Positions 37,228-45,621 of a stretch of 64,000 nt of DNA are shown here, in pieces. A model generated the notes under the pieces. The model searched no databases. It was given only the letters and a program-made list of their open reading frames with translations, and was not told the DNA's origin. The stretch's first letter is position 1; each line of letters begins with the position of its first letter. The translations under genes were made by a program, and so were the position numbers. Origin of the DNA: Linnemannia hyalina (lineage: Eukaryota > Mortierellomycota > Mortierellomycetes > Mortierellales > Mortierellaceae); NCBI GenBank assembly GCA_019671135.1, contig JAHRHY010000011.1:1860001-1924000 (forward strand), read 5' to 3'.

Positions 37228-40200
37228 GTGTGTCTGGGCGAGCTGTATAACAAATCTCCAAATGATCCTCTGCTATCCCCTATTACTATTCCAATTACTC
37301 TTCACTTCCAAAACTCCTCACTACCAGTCCATGCAATGATCGACTCAGGAGCAACCATCTCATTCATTCATCAAAATCTAGCACAACAGCACAATCTTCC
37401 ACTAGCACAACACTTATTACAAATCTCTCTTGCCAATGGTTCAACACATACCTCTCATCACGCCACCACATTGGTTATGCAATCCCACTCACAACACTTT
37501 TCCACACACACTTTTCAACTCATTGCACTTGGCAATTATGCCATTATTCTTGGCATGGACTGGCTCCGCTCACACAACCCATATATCGACTGGGAGAAAC
37601 GAACCATTACTATGCCATGCCTCCATCAGCACACACTCGACAAGCTTTCCCCCCTTGCACAATCAACAATGCCTCGATCCATCCCTTCCTTCCAGGAACA
37701 AGACCGAATCCTTCTGCCACCTTCCAAACCCAAATCCACTTTGGTTCCCACCAAGTACACCTCAGGATCCAACCAACTATCCAAATCCGCCAAGAACCGA
37801 TCAGCAACCAACATCTCCATTATTAGCAATACACAACTCCGTCAGATCCTCAAGACCAATCAAGGAGTCGGATACATGCTCGACGTCTCCCGAATCGAAG
37901 AACTCGCCAGCGCAACCACCAACGACAACTCTATCCCTGAATCAAAACCCACAGTCCAACTGCCCGAGAAATATGCCGAATATGCTCAGGTATTCTCCAA
38001 GATGCAAGCCGACAAGCTACCGCCACATCGACCCTATGATCACAATATCCCTGTGGTCGAAGGAGCCACCGTGCCATTTGGACCAGTGTACAACCTATCA
38101 CAAACGGAACTGCAAGTTCTACGCGAATATATTCAAGAAAACCTTGCAAAAGGGTTCATCCGTCGATCCGAGTCTCCAGCTGGCGCCCCCGTCCTTTTTG
38201 TTAAAAAGAAAGACGGTTCTCTCCGCCTCTGTGTCGACTATCGAGGCCTCAACAAGGTGACTGTCCCCAATCGATGCCCTCTGCCACTGATCTCCGAAAC
38301 TTTCGACCGACTAGGCAAAGCCAAGTATTTCACCAAGCTCGACATGCGAGGAGCATACAATCTTCTCCGCATCAAGGAGGGCGACGAATGGAAGACTGCA
38401 TTCCGCTGCCGCTATGGCCACTTCGAGTATACAGTCATGCCCTTCGGACTAATGAACGCTCCCGGAACTTTCCAAGCTTTCGCCAACGACGTCCTCCGCG
38501 ATTACCTAGATGACTTTGTCGTGCTATACATTGACGACATTCTTATCTACTCCGACACCCTTGAGGAACATACCGCGCATGTCCGCAAAGTTCTCAGCAA
38601 GCTCCAAGACGCTGGTCTATGCTTAAAACTCGAGAAATGCTCGTTCGACAAGGACAAAGTCGAATTCCTCGGCTTTGTGATCGGAACTGACGGTATTTCT
38701 ATGGACCCCGCCAAGGTTGCCGCCATTCGCGATTGGCCCACTCCCTCTTCCGTTTCGGATGTCCAGTGCTTTCTGGGTTTCTCCAACTTCTACCGTCGTT
38801 TTGTACGGAAATACTCCCATATCGCCGCGCCTCTCACCGCGTTACTCAAGAAAAATACTAACTTTGTCTGGACCGCTATCGCACAAGCCGCTTTCACGGA
38901 GCTCAAGTCACGCTTCATGTCTGGCCCCGTCCTTCGGCATTTCCAACCAGATCGCCCCTGCATCATTGAAACTGACGCTTCTGACAAGGCCCTCGGCGCT
39001 GTCTGCAGTCAGCGTGACCAAGATGGACGCCTACATCCTATCGCTTACTACTCCCGAAAACTATTGCCTGCTGAACTCAACTATCAGATCTACGACAAAG
39101 AACTCCTTGCCATTGTGTCTGCCTTTAAACATTGGCGACACTACCTGGAATTCTCGCCCGCTACCACGGAAGTCATCACCGACCACAGAAATCTTGAGTA
39201 CTTTACCACCACGCGCCAATTGAGCCGCCGTCAAGTCCGCTGGTCTGAAATCTTGTCTGACTACAACTTTACCATCCATTACCGCCCTGGCTCCCAGAAT
39301 GCCGCTGCCGATGCTTTGTCCCGGCGGGACAACCCTGGAGAGGGAGGTGCGGCCCAGCACGGCAAGACCGAGATGACCCTCCTACCGCCGATCCAGATTC
39401 TGAACACCATCCAGGCCCGGTCACTGCAACCAGAGACGCCAGCGATCCAGGAAAAAATCAAGACACTAATCCCCGATGATCTATACTTTGGTCCAATACT
39501 CGCCAAGACCGCAAAGTCGAACTCGGACAATGCCCAGTACTCAATTCAAGATGGGCTACTCCTGCGGGATGGCCTTGTCTGCGTCCCCGACGATCCCGAA
39601 CTCAAGAAACAAATCCTTCAAGAATGTCACGACGCCCCAACCGCCGGTCATTTTGGAATTACCAAGACCTCAGACCTTGTCAGTCGAACCTTTTACTGGC
39701 CTTCCATGTGGCGTTACATCAAGGATTACATCAACGGTTGTGACACCTGCCAACGGACAAAGTCATCCACTCACAAGCCTTATGGACTTTTACAACCCCT
39801 GCCTGTACCAGATCGCCCCTGGACCTCAGTATCGATGGATTTCATCACCCAACTCCCCCCCTCAAACGGCTATACGGCAATCTGTGTTTTTGTGGACCGA
39901 TTCACCAAGATGGCACACTTTGTCCCCACCTACGACAACATCAATGCACAGGATACGGTCTGTTTGTTCCTAGAACGCGTATTTTCAGCCCACGGTCTCC
40001 CGGATGACATTGTTTCTGACAGAGGCGCCACCTTCACTTCAGCCTTCGTTTCCACCATGTTCAAGTCTCTGGGGATCAATCAGAAGCTTTCTACCGCCTA
40101 CCACCAACGCACCGATGGACAGACCGAGAGAGTAAATTCAATACTGGAACAGTACCTACGAGGGTATATCGACTATCAGCAAACGGACTGGAGCACCCTT

Positions 40201-40908
40201 CTACCGATAGCAGAATTTGCATACAACAACGCAACACACTCAACAACAAAAACAACACCATTCTTTGCCAACCTCGGCTACCATCCGAAATTTACCATCA
40301 CCATCCCAAGAGTCTCGAAGGACAATGTCCCAGCCCAAGAACGCGTCCAGGCCCTAAAGAACCTCTATGCGGAGATGCAACTCAATATCCACACCGCCAT
40401 TGAACAGCATGCCAGGAACTTCGACACCAAGGCCCAACCACAACCCAATCTGCAAGTAGGAGATCTTGTATGGCTAGACGCCCGGAACCTCCAAACGAAC
40501 AGACCATGCAAGAAGCTCGACCATAAGCGCATGGGCCCTTACCGTATTCTCGAAAAAATCGGCACTCGATCCTTCCGTCTCGATTTACCACCAACGACCA
40601 AGCTACATCCTGTCTTTCATGTAAACTTACTTGAGCGTGCGCATCCAGATACGATCCCCGGTCGAGCCTCAAAACGACCTCCTCCGCTTGTCGTCTCCGG
40701 CGATGAGGAGTACGAGGTTGAGGCCATTTTGGATTCACGGATCAGGCGCAACCACCTTGAATACTATATACATTGGAGAGGCTACCCCGTATCCGAACGA
40801 ACCTGGGAACCGGCCGCCTGTGTCAAGAATTCCCCGGACCTTGTTCGCGAGTTCCATCTGCAACACCCTCACAAACCCAGCCAAAGGCCTCTTGGAACTC
40901 GGCCCTAG
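37228..40908 (+). CDS. pol: Chromovirus Pol polyprotein: protease, RT, RNase H, integrase, chromodomain (about 1,226 aa)
   Basis: Domains in order: aspartic protease with AMIDSGATISF near residue 37; reverse transcriptase with FVVLYIDDILIYS (YIDD at about 434-437); RNase H with IETDASDKALGAV and TDHRNLEYF; integrase zinc finger H-x-H-x-C-C (ECHDAPTAGHFG ... CDTCQRTK); the DDE core (MDFITQLP, PDDIVSDRGATF, TDGQTERVN); a GPY/F module (RMGPYRILEK); and a C-terminal chromodomain (LEYYIHWRGYPVSERTWEPA, about 1160-1210). All catalytic residues are present. The frame is open upstream only to 37165, and its first ATG encodes the Met inside the protease motif. Expression therefore probably needs -1 frameshifting from gag, so the given start is nominal. 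Confidence 0.95.
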   Translation: MCLGELYNKSPNDPLLSPITIPITLHFQNSSLPVHAMIDSGATISFIHQNLAQQHNLPLAQHLLQISLANGSTHTSHHATTLVMQSHSQHFSTHTFQLIALGNYAIILGMDWLRSHNPYIDWEKRTITMPCLHQHTLDKLSPLAQSTMPRSIPSFQEQDRILLPPSKPKSTLVPTKYTSGSNQLSKSAKNRSATNISIISNTQLRQILKTNQGVGYMLDVSRIEELASATTNDNSIPESKPTVQLPEKYAEYAQVFSKMQADKLPPHRPYDHNIPVVEGATVPFGPVYNLSQTELQVLREYIQENLAKGFIRRSESPAGAPVLFVKKKDGSLRLCVDYRGLNKVTVPNRCPLPLISETFDRLGKAKYFTKLDMRGAYNLLRIKEGDEWKTAFRCRYGHFEYTVMPFGLMNAPGTFQAFANDVLRDYLDDFVVLYIDDILIYSDTLEEHTAHVRKVLSKLQDAGLCLKLEKCSFDKDKVEFLGFVIGTDGISMDPAKVAAIRDWPTPSSVSDVQCFLGFSNFYRRFVRKYSHIAAPLTALLKKNTNFVWTAIAQAAFTELKSRFMSGPVLRHFQPDRPCIIETDASDKALGAVCSQRDQDGRLHPIAYYSRKLLPAELNYQIYDKELLAIVSAFKHWRHYLEFSPATTEVITDHRNLEYFTTTRQLSRRQVRWSEILSDYNFTIHYRPGSQNAAADALSRRDNPGEGGAAQHGKTEMTLLPPIQILNTIQARSLQPETPAIQEKIKTLIPDDLYFGPILAKTAKSNSDNAQYSIQDGLLLRDGLVCVPDDPELKKQILQECHDAPTAGHFGITKTSDLVSRTFYWPSMWRYIKDYINGCDTCQRTKSSTHKPYGLLQPLPVPDRPWTSVSMDFITQLPPSNGYTAICVFVDRFTKMAHFVPTYDNINAQDTVCLFLERVFSAHGLPDDIVSDRGATFTSAFVSTMFKSLGINQKLSTAYHQRTDGQTERVNSILEQYLRGYIDYQQTDWSTLLPIAEFAYNNATHSTTKTTPFFANLGYHPKFTITIPRVSKDNVPAQERVQALKNLYAEMQLNIHTAIEQHARNFDTKAQPQPNLQVGDLVWLDARNLQTNRPCKKLDHKRMGPYRILEKIGTRSFRLDLPPTTKLHPVFHVNLLERAHPDTIPGRASKRPPPLVVSGDEEYEVEAILDSRIRRNHLEYYIHWRGYPVSERTWEPAACVKNSPDLVREFHLQHPHKPSQRPLGTRP

Positions 40909-40917
40909 AGGGGGAGG
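40907..40917 (+). promoter_or_regulatory. Polypurine tract
   Basis: AGAGGGGGAGG ends one base before the 3' LTR and overlaps the pol stop codon (TAG at 40906-40908). It is the expected plus-strand primer of an LTR retrotransposon. Confidence 0.8.
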
Positions 40918-40918
40918 T

Positions 40919-41115
40919 TGTCACGAGACAAGAGCTTGCTCTTGTGACTTCGCCCTAACGAGTATAAAAGGGCCTTAGATAGCAAATCTATAGCTCTTTA
41001 CTTGGTATCGCCAATACAACATACTCTTTAACCTATTCCTTATACTCATTTCTTAGTCCTTGATCAAGGTTCTCTTTATCTACTTCATTCTATTGCTTGG
41101 TCTGCTTTCTTGACA
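40919..41115 (+). repeat. 3' LTR of the chromovirus
   Basis: 197 bp, read base by base as identical to the 5' LTR. Confidence 0.95.
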
Positions 41116-41911
41116 AGACCCTTCTGAACAACAAACGGTTCACGGTGAATGTCTACGGTCTTTTGTCGACCATATACCTCCACCGTATTGACAATGACAG
41201 CTTGACCGTTCTTGTTGTTAACAAGAAGACATCCGGCTAGAATGGCAGCAGAAGCATGGCGCAGGTGAGGTGAGAAGTGCCAGTCTCGATTGAGCAGCTC
41301 GCATATCTCATCACTGAGCTCCACGTATTTTCGGATCGCCAGACGTGCAGCACAAGGCGAAAATGAAAAAAACATGCTCTAATCCTGGAGCTGGCGCTGG
41401 GGTGCAATCGGAGCACGTGTCACGCTCATCGACTTTCCGCTTTTGAGGCACAACCAATTGGATTCAATTCAACTGGGCCTGTCGGGAGTCTCGATATCAC
41501 AGTTGTATGTGCAAGAGCATTCTGCTCTACACCGAGCGCATCCTTGATCGATATCGGCTTGAGTCCAAAAGATTCGACAATGCCTAAAGTCTTCCGCTTC
41601 TCTCCATCCGAGACATGCAAATCGTCGCGACTATAAATAACAGCGTCATTAAACGAACGCGTTTTTGGTTGTTGGCGTGGTTCTGGTGGTGACGGAACGA
41701 CTTGATGCTCTGGTAAGGTGACAGCTGGCAGGGCTAGTTCGGGCGGTTTCTCGTTGTTGTCCCTCTCCTTTCGACAGATATTGTTTTTCAAATGTTTACG
41801 GCATCCTGTTTTGGTTGTCAGAGATGTCCCGCAAATCGGGCAAATGAAAACGCCGCTCACGCGATCGACGACACATGTCTTTGATAAATCGGACCTTGCC
41901 TTAATCACCAC

Positions 41912-42954
41912 AGTGAGAGAGTCCGCATGGTGTCGTGATGTGGTTGCTTGTTACAAAAGATGATAGGAGGGGATCTAGTCTAGTCAAACGGACACCAAGA
42001 GCAAAAAGGACTAAGTTCTTTAAGGAACGACTGAGGCAGTTCCAAGGAGTTCGCATATATGAGATCTTTATAACAAACAGGGGAGGGAAGGGGTGAAAAG
42101 ATGGTGAAAAGAGTACTGACAATGAAGTAGACCCTGGAATATGATGCTTTCGTCGCGCGTCCCGACTGTTCGATCGCCCGTACGTCTTCTAACGCCTGGG
42201 TATTGGTCGCAACATAAGGAGGTCGAGAATAAAGGGAGCGCTGATCCTGCTTTCACTGGTGTTTGTTCAAAGGAAACACAACAAAAGAATGGATCAAAAA
42301 GAGTAAGAGAAAAGAAGCATCCCGAGCCAATAGCTCGGTTCAGAATTATTTATTCTCATCTCTACACTACAAATGGTGGTCACAAGAACGCCACCAAAAT
42401 ATCACTCGAAAAGCAGATCCCCATCTACATCACCACAATGGTACTCCGGCCGGTGTCGGCGCTCCCATTCCATCGACTTGAAGGTTCGAGGGGGATCACA
42501 CACAGTACAACGAAGGTCGCTTTCAGACATTGTTCAAGTTGTGGGCTATTTTGAACGGAGTGGCAGACGCTGCAAAACGTTAGCAGACAGGACAACTATG
42601 GAACGGGTGATATTTCATGGTAGTCAAAAAGGGATGAGCGCGCAGCAGAGAGGTGATGGAACTGACAAGAGAAATGATGGAACTGACCAGAGAGGTGATG
42701 AATAGGGAAGTAATGGAGGTAAGGCAAGCAAGCGGAGAGTAGTGGCAAGTGAAGGATGCAGAAATAAATGATGTTTATTTTACAAAGAGACGGGGGGGGG
42801 GAAAAGGAATATTTATACTAGTGTACAAGTGCGCAGTACTGGAGGCGCGGTGATGGTGGCAAAGGAGTGATGGTATATGGTACTGTCGCACCTTCCTCCA
42901 ATAAATGAAGAAGACCTTGTTCTTGGCAGTGCATGCGGGTGATGAAAGGTGAGT
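41912..42954. other. Intergenic region, no gene seen
   Basis: Contains short degenerate direct repeats built on GATGGAACTGAC at about 42655-42705 and a G run at 42793-42800. No recognisable coding sequence. Confidence 0.4.
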
Positions 42955-43598
42955 TGGCGATGGAGTTAAGAGGTTCCCAGGAGGAGTTCTTGGCCTCATC
43001 ACAACCGATCCACTTGATCAGAAACTTGGGCCTTGTTCGGCGTGTCTTGTGTGCCAGGATGGACTCGACCTCATACTAAACCTCGCCGTTGACAATCTCC
43101 TCTTCCGGGGGTGGCAGGGAGCGGCGATCAAGGGATTCAGGCGAAGGGATTAACGGCTTGAACCGATCAACGTGGAAAACATCATGGATGCGCATAGTGG
43201 GTGGAAGCTCGACCTGGAAGGAGGCTGATGAGCGTGGCTAGAGAAGAGTGAATGGACCAAAGAACCGACCCTGAGGGAGGCGGCGGCTGGAGTCGTAGGC
43301 TGTGGTGATGTGCTCAGTGTTGAGTAAAACTTGATGGCCAACTTTGTAGGAGTGTGTCCGGCGGTGAGCATCCGCATGTTTTGCCCGCTGAACTTGAACC
43401 TCGAGAAGGCTGTCACGGGTGGCAGCAAGGCAGACTGGTGTACAAAGACAAAAGAATCAAAGTCAAAAGAGGAGGTGAAGAGGGCGGAACTGAGGATGGA
43501 GACCGCCACGCGAGGGTGATTCAGAAAACCTCGGTGGAGGAGTGAACCGCATTGTTGTAAGCAAATTCGGCGGCGAAAAGTACAGGTCCCAGTCGTCT
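42955..43598 (-). pseudogene. Decayed chromovirus integrase/chromodomain fragment
   Basis: Read on the minus strand in three shifting frames, this gives integrase-type EFAYNNAVHSST near the upstream end, then KVGHQVLLNTEHI, RFFGPFTLL, MRIHDVFHVDRFKPLIPSP and a chromodomain-like VESILAHKTRRTRPKFLIKW...SSWEPLNSI. The order is the C-terminus of a Ty3-type pol. Frameshifts and in-frame stops (for example before YEVESIL) make it non-functional. The sequence differs from the intact element 2 kb away, so it is another family. It ends abruptly at the MITE. Confidence 0.75.
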
Positions 43599-43600
43599 TA

Positions 43601-44462
43601 CAGTGCTCCAAAAAAGAATCTCTGCATAGCTTTAAACTTTAATGAGTTACGTACTGAATCCTGTAGGACTATCTATCAAAGTTTGGAGTTCTTGCTCATA
43701 GTCTTTTCTATATGACCTATATGCCTGATTTTACATGGACTTAGCATGTGTTTAGTTGTGTTTTTTTAACCACAAGCTCAGTGCGCTTACTACCGGCAAA
43801 CTGAAAGCTGGTCCATGTATAAGACATGGAGTGGATTATCATCATAGAAAAGGTACGGGATTATCATAACGCTAGCATAAAATATCACTAATGTAAGTAT
43901 TGTTACATGGAGCTAGCATGATTTCACACATTGTCATGATATTGCGCTCCATAGAGAATAATTGGCCTCTTACATTGACCACATTTAGATTATACACCAT
44001 GCGCTACAAATGGGCCAGCTTTCAGTTTGCCGGTAGAAAGCGCACTGAGCTTGTGGTTAAAAAAACACAACTAAACACATGCTAAGTCCATGTAAAATCA
44101 GGCATATAGGTCATATAGAAAAGACTATGAGTAAGAACTCCAAACTTTGATGGATGGTCCTATAGGATTCAGTACGTAACTCATTAAAGTTTAAAGGTAG
44201 TTGGAAACTAAAAAGACCCCGCAAGTTGAAAAAGAAAATCGGGATGCATTAATCCAATTAACTGATTCATTCGATTCAGGCATTTCGATTCCGACGATGA
44301 CCCGATGTCGGTCCATGCAAAAAGAAGCAAGTTGTAATGAATGAGGCTACGAATCAAGAGAATGAATGACAGGAATCTGGGGGCCGGTCGGAACATTGAT
44401 GAATGAGCATTTCAAAAAAAAAGTCGAAATCGCAAAAAGATGAATCACTTTTTGGAGCACTG
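43601..44462. mobile_element. Fold-back Tc1/mariner-type MITE, copy 1 (862 bp)
   Basis: Terminal inverted repeats CAGTGCTCCAAAAA... and ...TTTTTGGAGCACTG are flanked by TA on both sides, the target duplication of Tc1/mariner elements. Inside are two long inverted arms (about 43631-43812 and 44014-44195, roughly 180 bp each) that could fold on each other around a 200-bp spacer. No transposase is encoded. A short open frame at 44208-44396 (minus) is shared with the second copy but I see no family signal. Confidence 0.85.
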
Positions 44463-44542
44463 TACAGCTAATTTACACTTTTTATTGATATCGATTTAAT
44501 TATTTCTTTTGAAAACGCAAGAGAGTGTTGGATGTACAGTCG

Positions 44543-45039
44543 CTAATCTACGCTTCTCTGCTGTCTAAGAGTCAAAACGCCGGCCATTGAAGCTTCCCTT
44601 GCTGAATTACATTGTCTACGGTGCCATGTCCATATGTGAATTACAAAGCCTTTCAGAGGTGGTACCTTTTTCTCCGGACTATTTCTTGCAACCTTCCGGA
44701 TCTTCAAAAATGTCATTGCCTTTACATCCTCCGGTATCAGCTCAAGAACCGTGACATGCGTTGACCGTCTGGCGGAGGGAAGCAAAAAGAAAAAAAGGTA
44801 TTGTGAGTGCGATAGAGGACTTTTGGCGGACGGAGATATAGCACGTACGTTGCAAGGGTAATGGTGGAATAGGAGAGGACCCAAGGAATAATACCTCGAG
44901 AGAACAAGGCGGGTTTGAGCAAGGGAGGAAAACCGACAGGGTTTGGCCCGCCAAGGCGACGAGTCGATTTGTCAAACAAGGTCTGACTGAGGCAGACGAG
45001 AAGGTTGTCCAGCACGTACATGGCAAGATGGTTTTGCAT
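44543..45039 (-). CDS. Small hypothetical protein (2 exons, 138 aa)
   Basis: Minus-strand exons 45039-44849 and 44768-44543 join in phase 2 (donor GTACGT, acceptor CCGCCAG after a pyrimidine tract) to 139 codons. The N-terminal half is moderately hydrophobic (MYVLDNLLVCLSQTLF, GIIPWVLSYSTITLA). The C-terminal half is basic with VTVLELIPEDVKAMTFLKIR. I recognise no family. The good splice signals and preserved frame support a real gene. It could also be the tail of an older, larger gene now truncated by the MITE next to it. Confidence 0.4.
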
Positions 45040-45621
45040 TTAATGGAAAGAAACGAGACTGCTACATAATATCTTTGACCCGAGATCTCGACTCATCACA
45101 CCTGACAGGTCGCGTAGGGGATGCGGGGGGCTGGCTCGGTGCTGGCCACTTCAAGGCATTCATGCGACCCAAGTTGTGTAACCATAGGTATTCGGACTCC
45201 CAGGGGTCCCGTCTGACACCTCCTTCCCATAGCTTGGATTAGTCAGGCCTGGCATGCCGGCGTGATTTGTGGGAGATCTGACGTCAATAAAAAAAAAAAA
45301 GTCAGGGAGGACAAAAAGAAGAAAAAAGAGAAAGCAGAAAAAAGATAGACAAGAAAAGCAAGAGAGAAATAAGGAACTGACAAACACAAATAAACGTTTT
45401 AATATTCAACCACCACCACTTTTTGATCACTTCACACTTGATCCACACCTCCGCGAGCGAAGCCGCGGGTACTATTCTAGTAAGGCTACATGTCCAATGA
45501 TTTGTTTCACGATCTGCGGCAAACAAGCTGCCGCGTTCAAAATATGGCGTCAAGATGACGAAGTAGCATTAGAACATATGGGTGAAAAAGAAGAGAAACA
45601 GGTTTGCAAATCGTGAAGCGT
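45040..45621. other. Intergenic region, no gene seen
   Basis: An A-rich tract (45286-45370) rich in GAAAAAAG-type repeats translates to low complexity on either strand. No recognisable coding sequence. Confidence 0.4.

Larger units (their letters stand above)
35497..41115 (+). mobile_element. Intact Ty3-type chromovirus LTR retrotransposon (5,619 bp)
   Basis: Two 197-bp LTRs, which read identical in my alignment, begin TGTCACGAG and end TTGACA (TG...CA). A 5-bp target duplication AGACC lies at 35492-35496 and 41116-41120. Between the LTRs are separate gag and pol frames without internal stops, a putative self-priming site and a polypurine tract. The pol order (protease, reverse transcriptase, RNase H, integrase, chromodomain) identifies a chromovirus of the Ty3/Metaviridae group. 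Identity of the LTRs and intact frames point to very recent insertion. It lies antisense within a host zinc-finger gene. Confidence 0.97.
34725..41911 (-). pseudogene. Unknown zinc-finger gene interrupted by the chromovirus insertion
   Basis: The coding parts flank the retrotransposon. The upstream part on the minus strand begins near 41911 with a C2HC-like finger (FICPICGTSLTTKTGCRKHL, with a Cys in place of the last His) and runs to about 41426. A second piece at 41375-41116 ends at ...FVVQKGL. Beyond the element, at 35496, the same frame continues through PVATSLPPSIKTPYKKVWPV towards about 35120. A likely 66-nt intron (donor GTGAAG, acceptor GCTGAG) leads to the last exon, which ends at 34725. 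Removing one AGACC target copy and the element restores the frame, so the ancestral gene was open across this site. The junction between the first two pieces is unresolved. I recognise no family beyond the finger. Confidence 0.6.
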
